This document shows, in pieces, positions 1 through 12,483 of a DNA stretch of 64,000 nucleotides. Both the position numbers and the translations under genes were made by a program. The stretch lies in the NCBI GenBank assembly GCA_014871385.1, contig CM026426.1:23389437-23453436 (forward strand). The letters run 5' to 3'. Numbering within the stretch: position 1 is the first letter of the stretch; every line of letters begins with the position of its first letter. This DNA is from Ceratodon purpureus (lineage: Eukaryota > Streptophyta > Bryopsida > Pseudoditrichales > Ditrichaceae). The notes under the pieces are model-generated. The model did no database searches, was not told the DNA's origin, and was given only the letters and a program-made list of their open reading frames with translations.

Positions 1-1140
1 ATCCTTACCCATGTTAACTCTTCTCGTGGGCAGATGTCTCGATTGGCAAAGAATGCCATATGGTAGATATGCTCATCTCCGGAGTCCACTCGCGTAGGCA
101 TGTCCACGACGTTAGCTCCCTCACACCTGAAACAACGGCAATCACAATTTTCGTACTTAGGTTCACTACTGGACTTAGGCACTCTATTTGACTTTGCATA
201 AAACAAGTTGAGCTAGGACGGTCCATGCCTCTGATTTAAGAATCTTGCAACATTGCCATTGTGAGTGGCATCGATACAGAGACAGAGTTGTTGTCATTGG
301 CCATTACTTCAGATCGCCAACAAGCATCCAGTTGGAGAGTGTAGGTTTGACGATAACCAAGTAGCTTGTGTATGAGGTGGTTCCGCTCGATGAGTTCACC
401 ATTAGTCACAATCTCGTGCCTTTATGTGCTCAAACAGAAACTTACTTGCCTTTATGTGCTCCACTGTCTGGACACCCAAGCCGTGAGAAGGAGTCATAAA
501 AATCTGCAAGTGATAAATTACGTGTTAAATAATGTGAATATTAAAAAAAGACATCAATAACGAAAATCAAATCTCTCTAAAATAAAACAAGACTTACCTG
601 TACTTTCACTGTCATGCCATGTTGTGTAACGCGGTTCCCACACATTAAGTGGCAAGCAGCCATGGAGTTACATTCTGTAATAAAGGTCCCTGGTTGGTGA
701 CCACGACAAACAGCCTCGTCACCGCTACTACTATCTTCTGCAGGGAGACTTGCACAGAAACACCCGGTCCCTTTATTACAATATTCCAAAGAAAGTTTGT
801 CATCCAAATCCCTTATGATGTCAGCATGAAGGAGGCGAGCTGTATTGTATGCAAAATCCCCGGATTGAAGGGCGCACACGCAAGCAGAGTTTTCGGTAGT
901 CAGACAATCCGTCCCACATCTTTTACAATCTCCTTTTGGTCTGAAAGACTTTCTCACACTCCTCCACAAGTTGCCACCATTAGGCTCTTCAACAAGTACC
1001 ATACTCTCTTTAATGTACCCGAATTGTGGTGGATGAATAATGGATCCAATAGGATTGACCACTTGTACAAGATACCGCTCCAAACCTTACGAAAGATCTT
1101 CAACCAATATAGTACCTTGTTTTGACAAGGCAGGTGAAAT
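1..1140 (-). pseudogene. SUVR-like histone-lysine methyltransferase relic (pre-SET and SET)
   Basis: Three exons can be read on the minus strand. Exon 598-1089 holds a Cys-rich pre-SET domain ending in ECNSMAACHLMCGNRVTQHG. Exon 229-503 holds the first half of SET (GELIERN, then IDATHNGNVARFLNQR). Exon 9-126 gives CEGANVVDMP, HMAFFANRD and EELTW, followed by a GTAAGG donor at the window edge. The family methylates histone H3 lysine 9 in plant chromatin, and the NVARFLNQRC and EELTW motifs are its cofactor and catalytic signature. The frame is broken by a TAA at 1087-1089 just upstream of GLERYLVQVVN and by one-base shifts near 420 and 283. Introns are 504-597 (GT-AG) and 127-228 (apparently GC-AG). 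The gene continues past base 1. The family call is firm. The breaks could partly be sequencing indels, but three of them favour a pseudogene. Confidence 0.8.
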
Positions 1141-1475
1141 CAGCAATTTAAATGAGAGACTTGTGTGCGACCTCAGATGTTTTTTGCAAGTGATGGAATA
1201 CATACAAAAATGTATTCTCTAACAATACAATGCGATAGATCCAAAGGAGCCTACGTATGTACCTCTCACGATACAAAGTAGAGTGTGCAATTTTTCTTTG
1301 GCCACACTCTAAACTCCCTACACAATCCTATACAACCCTACAGAATCCTAGTACATCAGTTAGTCAGTTACACAAACACAACCTACACAAACTTCACCGG
1401 TTTTAGCTTCTTTCCACTAGGGCTGCCTTTGGGACTTGCAACATTGGGGCGGGTACGAATAGTAGGGGTCTCTTT

Positions 1476-1896
1476 TTACTTCCTTTTACTTGATTTCTTC
1501 TGCCCACCCTTCTCCACCGCACCATCCTTCTTGTGCTTCCTTGTCTTGGCCTTCCGCTGGGTTGCCAAATCCTCACCTTCTCCTCTGTGTAGGTCATCTC
1601 CAGCATCTGCTAGCCCGAGTCCTCTGAGCTGGCCCTTGCTCCGTACCTACTCCTCTAACCATGTTCTGACCTTCCAGCTCCTCCTTGAGCCTCCTTCCCT
1701 CCTCCGTCTTCCTCTTCCCCCTGAAATGTCTAACCTCAGTAGGTACCTCGACAGCTATGGCCTCAACATCTTCCCCAGGCAACTTTTTCTTCGGCTGTCC
1801 TTCAAGCCCTCCAGACTTATGCTGAGTCTCGGAAGTCAGCGGCTTCCCCTCTTTGGGGCAGTCCTTATCCTAGTCGACAGTCGTCTCCGTGGCCAT
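1476..1896 (-). pseudogene. Broken Lys-rich protein gene, unrecognised
   Basis: An ATG at 1894-1896 opens a frame (MATETTVD) that meets a TAG at 1870-1872 and then continues in the same frame through GLEGQPKKKLPGEDVEA and a charged stretch to about 1600. There the natural-looking continuation moves to another frame with a strongly basic tail, GGQKKSSKRK, ending in TAA at 1476-1478. Acidic and Lys-rich composition is the only character visible, and I recognise no domain. It reads away from a transposon-end fragment at 1951-2140 and could be cargo of that element. It has one nonsense codon and one frameshift. Confidence 0.4.
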
Positions 1897-1950
1897 GTTG
1901 GAGTGGACAAGCGCTGTTCAAAGGCGGGTGGCTTGTATGCGTGCCACGAG

Positions 1951-2140
1951 CCGAGATTTGGAGAGCAGAGAGCAGAAAATGAGGCCCTAAATCTAGAAAC
2001 AGTAGAGTTCTTACTAAAAATAAAAACTATTATTAGATTATTTGAATATTTTAGGAATATTCTAAGAGTATTCCTTGAATATTCGAATTTATAGTAATTA
2101 ATGATGGCCCTATGACCGTGGACTAAATTATAGTTTTTTT
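1951..2140. repeat. Truncated terminus related to element B
   Basis: GAGATTTGGAGAGCAGAGAGC at the left, the AT-rich stretch with TTACTAAAAATA and AATATTCGAAT, and GGCCCTATGACCGTGGACTA at the right match, in the same order, the reverse complement of the right end of element B (25190-25385). The outermost GTGAGCGG part is missing, so this is a truncated or diverged copy. No partner end was found. Confidence 0.6.
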
Positions 2141-2204
2141 AAAACAATTTACCAAGTTTCCTTGCCTTTTTTCTTAATATTCCTAAAGTACCACAGTTGT
2201 CACG

Positions 2205-2377
2205 GTCGTCCGGGACGCTCGGGACGTGGGGACGTCCGCGGACGTCCGCCAGCGCCACAGGACGTCTAGTGACTTAGAAAAAAAAAATCACCCACACAGG
2301 TTTCATCCCGGGGTGAAACCACACCTTGAACGCGGGGGAGGGGTTGTGGGGGAGGGTGCGGCCGTCGCCGCAGAGTA

Positions 2378-2408
<31 letters not shown>

Positions 2409-2640
2409 CGTCGGCTGCGTCGGGAAGGGGCCGTCCCCGGCGACAGCCCCTTGCCATCGCCGTGGTGGAGGGGGGGGCCGTCGCCACGGTGGGACACTGT
2501 CCCTGGCGACGGCCCCTTCCCGGCGCCGCAGAGGGGAGGGGTTGTCCCCGGCGACGGCCTCTTGCCGTCGCCGCGGTGGGGGGGGGCCGTCCCCGGCGAC
2601 GACCCCTTCGACGGCCGTGACAACCCATAATCCAACGGCC
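2205..2640. other. GC-rich low-complexity block with a 31-base G run
   Basis: CpG-rich tandem GACGTCC, CCGTCGCC and CCCCGGCGACGGCC motifs contain an uninterrupted G tract at 2378-2408. Long frames here encode only Gly, Pro or Arg runs and are composition artefacts. It lies directly upstream of the TATA box of the hAT gene and may be its CpG-rich promoter. A similar block sits at 11740-12330. Confidence 0.6.
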
Positions 2641-2717
2641 TCCCGCTTGACTTACGGTCTCGACGGCCGTCCTCCCTTGATTTTTAGGGCTTACCCCTTG
2701 GCATTTCATGGGATGAG

Positions 2718-2725
2718 TATAAAAG
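2718..2725 (+). promoter_or_regulatory. TATA box upstream of the hAT gene
   Basis: TATAAAAG lies about 205 bp before the preferred hAT start codon, at the downstream edge of the GC-rich block. Position and orientation fit a core promoter. Confidence 0.45.
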
Positions 2726-2929
2726 ACCCCTCCTGGAAGTTGGCATTACACTTCTGAATTGTACTCCATGTGCTACTAGTTGCGCTTATATACGTGTGTA
2801 TCTGTTGCCTGGTGAACGGCGGCGTTCAAAAGTTTGTTGAATTGGAGCTTCTTTGGAGGCTCTAGTTCTCTTGAGGACTTGTTACCCCGATTCTTTGAAG
2901 TTTTTCCGGGCGACCTATCAAGTGCAGCA

Positions 2930-5920
2930 ATGGCGTCTAGAAGTTACTCACCATGGTATACCGAAGTTCATATGATCGATGTGGAGAAGAAGAAGACTGA
3001 GATGGTTCAATGTACGCTATGCAAGAACACTTTCGCAAAGAGGATTGAGCGGATGCTCAGTCATTTGGGCTATGACAAAGTTCTAGGGGTACGGACTACT
3101 GGAGTAGGTCGTTGCACTAATTTGTCACCCGCTATACTGTCCTTGTTCAAGAAATGCCGTGGCAAATTCCCCAACGACTCCAGAATATTCATGTCGGAGC
3201 AGAGTACTTCCCCCGTGACTCGTGGCAATATATCCCCGAGAGTGAACACTCCCATGTTCATGGATGTGGACTCATGCGCTGGATCCCGGGTTTCTACTCT
3301 GAAGAATGAACCCGTTTTATTTGGTGAGGGTGTACCTTCCATTTCCACTCTTCCAGGGGAAGGTAGTGGACAGTTTCCTCCTTTGAACGCAAAGAGGCAA
3401 TCTACTCTTCAAGAGGGCTTCGAAGAGACTCAGAGGCGGGAATGCGACAAAGCATGGGCCACATGTTTTTACGAGAACAGTATCTCGTTTAACGTGGCTC
3501 GGAGTGCCTCTTTCAAGGACGCGGTGTTGAAGACGTCCAACATAAAGAGATCATACACACCTCCATCTTTCCACCATCTCCGAACAAATTTACTAACCCA
3601 AGCAAGGATTGATTTGGAGACTTCCTTGAATGATAGGATTTTTCCTAGTGTTAGGAAGTACGGGGGAACGTTGGCCCTCGATGGATGGACTTCTGTAAGC
3701 AGTCGCCCTCTAATAAATGCAATGCTGGTATCTCCTGCTGGTGAGTTATTCTTGGGAGCCGTTGACACGAGTGGGAAAGAGAAGGATGCCGTCTTCGTAG
3801 CGACCGTCATTGAGAAGTTTATCCAACAAGTTGGAGAACATAACATCATTCAAGTATGCTACGATAATGCTCCGGTGATGCTTAATGCCGGAAAGTTGGT
3901 CCAAGCACTCTATCCATCCATATTGGTCCAAGGATGTGCTGCCCATGCGATGGACCTTTTGCTGGAGGACTGGAGTAAGATGAAGTGGGTGAAGGAGCTC
4001 CTAGATCGGGCTAAGAACTTGGTTAAGTTCATAAAGATAAGGCAAATGCCACTCTCGGTATTTCGAAAGCACGAGGCAAAACTTAGCTTGCTGATGCCTG
4101 GTCAGACTAGGTTTGCATCGCACTACATTATGATTTCGCGTCTACTGAAGGTTTGAAGAGCATTGGAGCAGAGCGTTGTGGATCCTGACTGGAGAAACTA
4201 CGAAACGAAAAAAACCTTATCTGCCCATGACAAAGCGAAGATCTCACGCGATGTTAAGAGGGTCGTCTTGGATGACGTTTTCTGGGAGCAATGTGCAAAC
4301 TTCAAGTGGATGACGAGTCCCGTTGTATATGCCCTACTAGAGTTTGATGCAAAGGAATCGGCATTGGGTAAAGCCTACGTCGTTCTCCGCAACCTTGAGA
4401 AGCATGTTCGCTCCTTACGCCATGAGCCCTTCAAATTGGACTCTGACAATGCTGATTTGTGCGAGGACTCATTTTATGAGCGTAAAGCCATGGTCAAATC
4501 ACCCTTACAGTGTGCTGCTGCGCTTCTAAACCCTTATCTTATTGACGATGAGGACCTTCACAATGATACTGATGCGATGGCATCGGCGAAGGAGGTCTTG
4601 TTGTCGATGGCTCCTCCTACATTGAAGGAAGTGGTCATTGAAGAGTTCTTCGCATTTTGTGATGCTTATCCTCCATTTCGTGATTTACGTGACTCCTCTA
4701 AGTCACAATTGCCGCCTTCTGGTTGGTGGGATATATACGGATCCGCTCGTAAATTCATTTCCCCAATTGCAATAAGGATTTTAGCTCAGCCCCTGTCTTC
4801 TTCTTCATGCGAGCGGAATTGGAGTAGCTACTCCTTTGTCCACGACAGGAAGCGAAACCGTTTACTTCCGGAGAGGGCTAAGGACCTCGTGTTTGTGTAT
4901 ACAAATTCCAAGATAATTTCCCAGTCCAAGTTGAGTGCCTTCGGGAGGTTCTATGGGGAGTTGGAGGGGAAGGAGGATCCAAAGGCCGTGGAAACCGAGG
5001 ACGTTGACTACTCTAGTGAGTCTGATGTTGATGTACCCTTCGACGATCTATCAATTGACCCCCCCATTGACAACCCAGTCGACGACCTTGAACTTTCACC
5101 GAAAGGAAAATCCCGTTGTTCTCCTGCGCCAATGGAGCGTGCTTTCGAGTATGATGATGTCGAAGAAGAAGGTACCAACGAGGAGGATACGATTCCTCTT
5201 GCTTCTCTTCTGAATGGAGACGGTTTACTAAACAGTGATAAGATTCTGCGGGGAGGATCATCTCATACTACCGTGGGTTTGGTCATACCAAAGAAAGAAG
5301 AAGACCCCACCCTTGATACTTTGAAGGTTCTTTCTCCAGACTTCAACCGCCTAAAGGACGATATGGTTCCACCCACTACAAAGGAGGAGGTGCCCGTACC
5401 CGTACCCGGTGCGTCTCGGACATTGTTTGGAACCGCAAAGACTAGGGTCCAAGTTGGTGGGTTCGAATCGTCCACGAGGTTGGTTGAGTTGTCTAAAAAA
5501 ATGAAGGCAGATGCTAAGGCTGCTGAAGTAACGGAGAAATGTAGGAAGAGATTGGTCCGAACCCGTCAAGCGGACCGGGGCATCCTCTCTACTGATGATG
5601 GACTTCCAATTGGGCATCTCTTTGGGCCGAAGTTGGCTTTGGGAAAACCGGACATATTTCCTGAGAAACCCCCTGCTAGAGCCATGTCCAAGCAAAAGGC
5701 TGTAGACAAGACTTAGAAGGTGTTGGCTTTCAATCCTGGGAAGCCAAAAACTCCTTTGGATGACCCGAATGGCCCAAAGAAATTCATGAACCCATTCGAG
5801 TCAAAGAAGAAGACTAAGGGGAGGGTGAAGAAGGTACGCGAGAGCGATGGCGATGACGATGACGATTCTTCCGGCCCTAGTGGGGCCGAAGTGAAGGACG
5901 ACAGCGATTATGTGGCATGA
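2930..5920 (+). pseudogene. hAT-family transposase with two in-frame stops
   Basis: From the ATG at 2930 the product shows a BED-type zinc finger (WYTEV, then CTLCKNTF and a downstream His), a DUF659-type core (GGTLALDGWTSVSSRP; then NIIQVCYDNAPVMLNAG; then VQGCAAHAMDLLLEDWSK) and a C-terminal hAT dimerisation region (PLSSSSCERNWSSYSFVHD, then RNRLLPERAKDLVFVYTN). An acidic and basic tail follows. hAT transposases cut and paste DNA as dimers through an RNase H-like core. The frame is interrupted by TGA at 4154-4156 and TAG at 5714-5716, and stays open between and after them, so each is a single nonsense change. About 1,000 codons in all. I could not find matching 8-bp target duplications or terminal repeats, so the element limits are unknown. 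Confidence 0.85.
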
Positions 5921-6375
5921 TTGCGCACAATAGTTAGAAGGCAGCATTTCCAGTGCACCACCCTAGAATGCCACTCTTTTATGAATGTCCATTTCTAGAA
6001 ACCATGATCATATTATATACATTTAAGCGGTGGTGCTTGCCTCTTCAATATTGTCCTCCACGTTGTGTACTTATTTTTACTTTGATTGTACTTCACGCAA
6101 TTGTTTTCTCGTAATGAATGTACAAAATCTACATATGAAGTTCGATGCATCTAAGTACTAACAATTCTTTCAACACACATGCAACTCCGAGTAAACATAA
6201 ATGAAATTGTATTAAAACCAAAAGTAATTTTTGCAAGTACATATAGAGGTACAGTAAAGTCCATACATCCGGCTACGCAACCAATATATATACTGCTCCA
6301 AATACGACTATCACCTAATGTATTATCACATTAACAGCAGTAATGCGGGTACGATGTCCAACGTATATACCCTAC

Positions 6376-9226
6376 TCAACGTTCACTGTTTGCATTTGAC
6401 CTCCCAGTAACGCGTCGCTGGCTTGGTCGTGTAATCGTACCCCCCAATCGATATTCTTCCTGCACGACTACCACTTCTCGACATATATCTTCCCCCCATT
6501 TAAGGTCATCTTCATAAGGGCCGTCCCGATTGCGCTTCTTAGAGTTCTTCCCGTCCCACAACTCCTTTGTCTTCTCAATCTTGGCTACTGTTTCTTGCAC
6601 AATCTTCTCAATACTAGCGCGTGACCAACGAGAGGAATTACCCTCATCACGAAGTGCCCTTCTCCTGTCGCAAACTAATTTCTGAAGAGCATCGTCAGAC
6701 TTCTTAATGATCATCTAGTTGTCTAGGTCCGAATATTTGAAGGATTCCTCTGTAAAAGTGTGACGATGGCGAATGGCTTCTTCTAGTTTGGCCAATACAA
6801 GTGCCCTCCCGACCGAGGTCCTGTCGTACATCTTGTACTCATCAAGTAGCCCATAGTCTCGTTCTACTTCTCTTCTTTTACCGTCGGCATCTACCACAAC
6901 TTCCGGTTTTGGAAACCGGAAGAAGCGATTGCCATGTACACTCCAATGTCCACCGAAGTTCCTACAAAACAATTCTCGCTCCTTGGCATCCGGAATTTCA
7001 CGTGCCCTCATCTCCACCTCATAGTCGTGTGTCATCCATGAAAGATCGTCCAATTCGGCATTGCCCGCCGTAGATAGTTGGTGAGTCATTGTCTCCGGGT
7101 TCCAAGCAAGTGATTTGCCCCAATCATAATAATTCACCTCTTTCTTAGGTAGTTGGTCTAGTGGTAAATTCCACCGATCAAACTCATGCCCAGGCGGCAT
7201 TATGTGTTGTAGTCCCAGCATCTCGTAAAAACGTGAACTAATTGGGGAGCGGCACATAACACACTGTTTGTTGATTAAAGCAGCCTTCGCGATGCAGGTT
7301 ATGTGGAACTTGTGATTACAATTTCCCATCTCAAAGGCCCCTTCCGGCCCAAAATATTGTTGACAAATGGGACACGTCTCCTTTGAATATTCCTCCGACG
7401 GTTTACGAGTATGGATAACCACTCGTTTCGATTCATCCAAATGAGATGATAGTACACCGTACGGCATCCACCCCTCCTCAACCTCTAGCGCCCAGTCAAT
7501 GACCCCTTCTTTATTTTTTGAACTATGTAATGTGCGCTCCATCATTTCTCCTACATCGCGCCATATCGTGATTTTTGTAGCATCCTCGCCGCCCTTGGCT
7601 GCTGCCTCGTTATACTTCTGTAAAGATGATTGGATAGATTCTTCGACATCCATGGAAGTAATTGCACATTTCTTCATATCCTGTTGTGCTTTAGAGACTA
7701 TTGTCTCCTTATCTCGCAGTTTGTGGACCCAACCAAGCAACGATAATGCCTTTGTGGAACATGGTGTATCGTCTACCATCTGTATAGTGGTCTTCAGCTT
7801 CTCCAGTTCTGTACGGGCCTCGTCTCTTTCCCTTCTAGCCACCTCCAAATCTCGTAAAAGAATGTCTACTTCTTGGAAAATCATCCATTAGCCCCTTTCA
7901 TCTATCCTCGTGTCTTGGTGTTGCTTAGCTAGAGCCAATGTCCAATGGAACTCGACCAGATGTCCTTTTAGACTTCTGAGACGCCATCCCTTGTGTGACC
8001 CCATCTCCACTTTTATTTGAGAATTTAGAGAGGCCGAGGTCATCGGAATCCTCATCATCGCTCAGTACTTCAATGACACAATCCTTTTCTTCCACCTTCA
8101 CCGCTTCCTTCTTCACCCTAGGCCTCACTTCTTCTATTTTTCTTTTCTCCTTCTCTTTCGGGTGGTACTTCTCGCACTCATCCAATTGTACACTCCAACT
8201 CTTCTTCACATTGTCCAACCTTTCTGTCAGTTTCTCGATTATCTGCGTTGCCTCCATTAATTCCTTACTCAGCGCCACGTTCTCTTCGTCTAATTGCACA
8301 CGGTCTTCGAGAAGAGGCTTAATGGAAGATACCAAAGTCTCAAAGCCGAGGGCACCATGTATCATGCCCGAAGTGATACTTCCAAATGCATGAGCCATGT
8401 TTATGAGTTTTGGTGCCATAGCGCCTAATACGGAAGCCCCTTCTTTCAGGGTGTGTGCAATCTTCAACACATTATGAACTTGTTGCACTTCCTCCGTGGT
8501 TTTTCCTACATCGCCTCCCTCCATGGTATTCTCTAAGCCCCCACGCCGTTCATTAGAGCACACCTCCGTCCATTTGATGCTAAAATCTAGTAACTCCTTC
8601 AATGATTCGTTGTTCGGCATCGACTTCACCATCTCCATAATGTCGGAAATGGAATGAATTGCATCCTTTGTGCTATCCTCTTTGGTAGGCACTTGTACTA
8701 TTGCCAAGGAACTCAGACCATCGTCCACTAGACAAGGGTTGGAGCATCCAGCTTCCGCAGCCGTAAGATGTGTTGAACAGTCATTGTCCACCTCAACTTC
8801 CACCTCATCCACGGCTGCCTTGCCCTTTGTATCATTGGAAGATTTCACCGTGATTCCCAAGTCTGCTCTAGGAATAACAGGGACATTGGTTTCCGTGGCA
8901 GTAGGGAACATCGTTGCGATCACATTGGCAATGGCAATGGGCTTCCTGTCCTCAAGACGGTGTGGAGTTTCATTCTATAAATTCTTTACTTCATTCTTTG
9001 AGAAAATCATCAGAGGTGGCCAATGCCCCTTTCGGAACTCTGCTACGACCTTCTTCGCTTGCAAAGGATTGATCAGATATAAATCCGGAATGTCTCTAAC
9101 CATCCATCCAATTTGCAGTGGCCTGTCTTTTGTAGTGGGGTATGTACACCAACTAATCGACCGCTTCAATTTTAGCTCGGCATATACCATTACTTGGGAG
9201 CTTGTTGGTCCTAATGTATGTGTCAT
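6376..9226 (-). pseudogene. Broken coiled-coil plus RING-H2 protein gene
   Basis: Four frame segments follow one another on the minus strand. 8975-9226 and 7925-8923 share a frame and are split by a TAG at 8975-8977. 6715-7884 and 6376-6714 share another frame and are split by a TAG at 6715-6717. The 7925-8923 part is acidic with coiled coil (KELMEATQIIEKLTERLDNV). The 6715-7884 part starts with a coiled coil (RRERDEARTELEKLKTTIQ) and has a RING-H2 finger, CPICQQYF then CNHKFHITC then CVMC, as in ubiquitin E3 ligases. The one-frame step near 7900 may be an intron or an indel. It converges on the hAT gene with a 455-bp gap, so it may be an antisense gene of the same transposon. The substrate is unknown. 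Confidence 0.6.
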
Positions 9227-9229
9227 TTA

Positions 9230-10954
9230 TTGGAATCATTTGTTTCGTTATTTTTTTCCATATATTTCATACAGTCTACCATCCCACTTCAGAAGTTCTC
9301 TGCTAAAATTTAACCCACTTAAACCCGTTTTAGAATTTTGAATCTTAACAGTCCTCCATCTTTATATTCTCTGCATTGATTCGTTTTTTTTTTTAAAACA
9401 GAATTACTTCTACTTCTCTTGCACTATACCGCTTCATCTTCTCAATTTAATTTGGGATACCATGTCTTTATGTAATTTTAACGTTCCTCCCTCTATACAA
9501 TTTCCACTCTCGAACCCGTTTTTCATTTACTTGTTCTTTATATTCCTCTATGTTTTTTCCCCTCTATGTTATGCCCGTTTTTTATATGTGTAATTCATCG
9601 ACTCTACCACTGTATCCCTTGAAGTTCCTGAAATGTTAATGTTGAATTTCTTTCTTTTTTTTCATTTCAAACGTTCCTCTTTCAATTTATTTCCTCCATG
9701 ACCCATGTTAAATTATATTTTAGTGCTTCCAGCACTGTTCCACCATACCCGTTCTCCATGTACTTAAATTCCTTAGATCTTGATTATGTATTTATATTTG
9801 GTTCTTTCACATGCTCTTCCATCATTCGAGCTTGTTTTTTCTTGTTTCTCTTTCCTTCTATTACCCATTCCACTACTCTTTTATCTTGATTTTAATTTTT
9901 TTGAAGGTGATATTCATCCCCCTCGTTACGTTCATGGCCTTTCAAACATTTTATTATCATAATATTTAAATCCGGTCATTCTTTCATTGTAAATCTCGAC
10001 ATCTGCCACTCTTTCAATATACTCCTACAGTTACGTATAAAATTCTAACCCTCAAGCAACCACTCTTTAATTTGGTATTTCAACATTCCTTTACAATTTA
10101 TTGCACTCCTCCATTTCTTAAATTTTATACCTCCCATCGCAAAACTTTATTTCCCTACTCCTTTAGTTTTTATAGACACAACCCCGCCTCTTTCATATAT
10201 ATGTCTTAAACTTCCCATGTATCACTATGTCATGGCCGTCGTCTATTTATTTTAATAATTATAATTTCGCTAGTTTCCCTCTCTACCTCTACTTTTTTCT
10301 TATAATATTTTGATGGTTCACTCATTTGTTTACTTATGAATATACTTCTACTTCATAGTCTCCCCCATTGTAGTGAAATATAATTTTTTTAATATCACTC
10401 CCGTCGTCGTTATAGCTCTAATATTCATATCCATCCTCAACCTTCTTATTCTCTGTCTTGTTGATTAATTTATGTACTTATTATACTAAAACAATACCAC
10501 CTCACCAAACATTGTTCATCAGTATTCTTAGTATCCTAATAATAAATTTATTTCTAAAATTATGTTCCATCACTAAACGTTCTCGTGTAATAATTTTATT
10601 TCCATACCTGTAGTTCGAAGTATTTCACGCCGTACCTCTTTGATTTTTCCTTGGTACACTATATGTCTCTATGACTTCTCGTATTGTTTTAATTTTCTCA
10701 TTGTGTACTAGTATGTGATTACTCTTGTACGTATATACTATACAAGTTGGAATCCAATTTTATATTTCTACTTACCTTTGAGTGAATATGTAAAAACATA
10801 TATTCCAATAGTATATACTGTAAATGTCTTTTTTAAATTTTTATTTTTATTTCATATAACTCAACTCAGGGCGTGAGAAACTAGGATTGGTTACAAAAAC
10901 AATGATTTGAATTTTATTCGTTCCCAAATTTCCATTATGCGATGACAATTGAAT

Positions 10955-10993
<39 letters not shown>

Positions 10994-11690
10994 ATTATCC
11001 TCCTATCATCTCATAAACTAAACTACTGTTTCCGTTTTTTTAATACCATCAAAATACTAGGGTATGGGAGTTTGTAAAATAAAAGACATAAAAGTGCGAG
11101 AAAACATTCCATAAAAAATTAGAGTACAAGAATCTATTTAAATTTTTTAATTGTGTACCACTAATTGAGAAGAAACTCGAAATATTTTTGTAAGAGATTT
11201 ATGAAACCGGTAAAATATAAATGCAAATCTCTTAACTATGTAAACATAGTTTGCACCACAAAAAAAAACAAGTGTATACATGAATTTATGTTGTGAATTT
11301 TATTTAATGCATTATGACCGCGAGGTTCCTTTTATCATCTTGTTGTTGACATTTACTATTCCGATTAGTAATTATAAAATGTTAATTTACTACCATATGC
11401 TAAAACATGAGTAACTTGGTTTCTTTATAAGAAAATCGTTACAAAATGTTTTAGTATACCCACAATGTTTACGATACTTTCCATTCAATAGAATATATAT
11501 TCTTCTTCATAAACGTGTTCACATTATTTAAAAATCCTAAGGGGTTATCAACCCTCAAAGAACCAAAATATCACATAGTTCATTGGATTCCAATTTGAAA
11601 CATCGACCCCACCTCCCTGATCACTCGATCTTCACGACATTCCCGACAACATCCGAGATATGTCTGAATTTTCCATTTTGGGGCAAATAC
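9230..11690. other. AT-rich gene-free stretch with a 32-base T run
   Basis: I see no credible gene. Reading frames are short, hydrophobic and driven by T-rich composition. A T homopolymer occupies 10956-10987. No terminal repeats or tandem arrays were recognised. Confidence 0.6.
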
Positions 11691-11695
11691 CGTGT

Positions 11696-11723
11696 CCAAA
11701 CAATCCCAAGTGGGATTGTTTGG
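11696..11723. repeat. 28-bp near-perfect palindrome
   Basis: CCAAACAATCCCA and its reverse complement TGGGATTGTTTGG are separated by two bases. It marks the start of a purine-rich tract (GGAGG/GAGAGG) leading into the GC-rich block, so it may be the end of a repeat or an LTR-like unit. Confidence 0.6.
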
Positions 11724-11739
11724 GAAGGAAAGGAGGGGG

Positions 11740-12347
11740 GAGAGTAGGGGAGGAGAGGGAGGGAGGAGAGGAGAGAAAACACAAGGAGAGTAGACCCTCC
11801 CCCCCGCTCCCCACAGCCGACCCCGCGGTCGGGGGCCGTCGCCCACGGCCGTCAGATCTTCTCCGCCAAGAAGATCCTACAGCTGCGGGCGACCGCCCCC
11901 GACCGCGGGGTCGGCCGAGGACGTCCGCGTAGACGGCCAAAGCCAACCCCACGGTCGGGGGCCTCGCCGCGGGGTCGACGAGGGCCGTCCCGGCGCTTGG
12001 CCTTGGCCGTCGGCGTGGACGGCCGTGGCCGACCACACGGTCGTAGCCCCCCAATCGCGGGGTGGGCCACGGCCGTCCCCGGGGTCGGCCTTGGCCGACC
12101 ACGCGGTCAGGGGGTCCGTCCGCGTGGTCGGTCGTCCCGACAGCGGGGCGGCGGTTCACCGACAAACCCGCAGGGAGGAGTCGCGGCCGCAAGACTCGTC
12201 ACGACCGTGCTCCTCAACGGCCACAACCGGTCCCGCGTCGGACCACTTACGGCCGTTGGATTCTCCATCGGCAGAGATCCATCGGCCGTAGGGGGCCCGC
12301 CGTTTGAGTTAAGCGGCCGTCTAGGGGTTCGAGCAGGCATAAAAGGC
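11740..12347 (+). promoter_or_regulatory. GC-rich promoter-like block ending in a TATA-like box
   Basis: A CpG-rich tract with repeated CGGCCGT and GCGGGGTCGGC motifs ends in CATAAAAGG at 12339-12347, about 340 bp before the ATG of the next gene. The layout copies the one upstream of the hAT gene. It could instead be an LTR, since GTGTTATCAGCACC about 120 bp further on loosely resembles a primer-binding site. I saw no second LTR. Confidence 0.35.
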
Positions 12348-12483
12348 TGGCCCTGCATCCTTTTTTTTCACTTGGGTGCTCGTGCTACATTTGCTAGATA
12401 TACTTAAGCTCAGTTGCGTTCCTGCAAGCTTTTTCTACTTCCCCACGGGTTATCGTGGGATTGTGTTCAGTGTTATCAGCACC

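Noticed and set aside
1285-2094. 269-codon plus-strand frame
   Set aside because: It is Leu/Pro/Ser-rich and hydrophobic by composition and overlaps the charged minus-strand gene, whose K-rich end looks more natural.
2266-2757. Gly-, Pro- and Arg-rich frames on both strands
   Set aside because: They follow from the G run and CCGTCGCC repeats, with no domain or start context.
11580-12407. Several overlapping Arg/Pro-rich frames
   Set aside because: All frames are open because the block is GC-rich. None has a recognisable motif.
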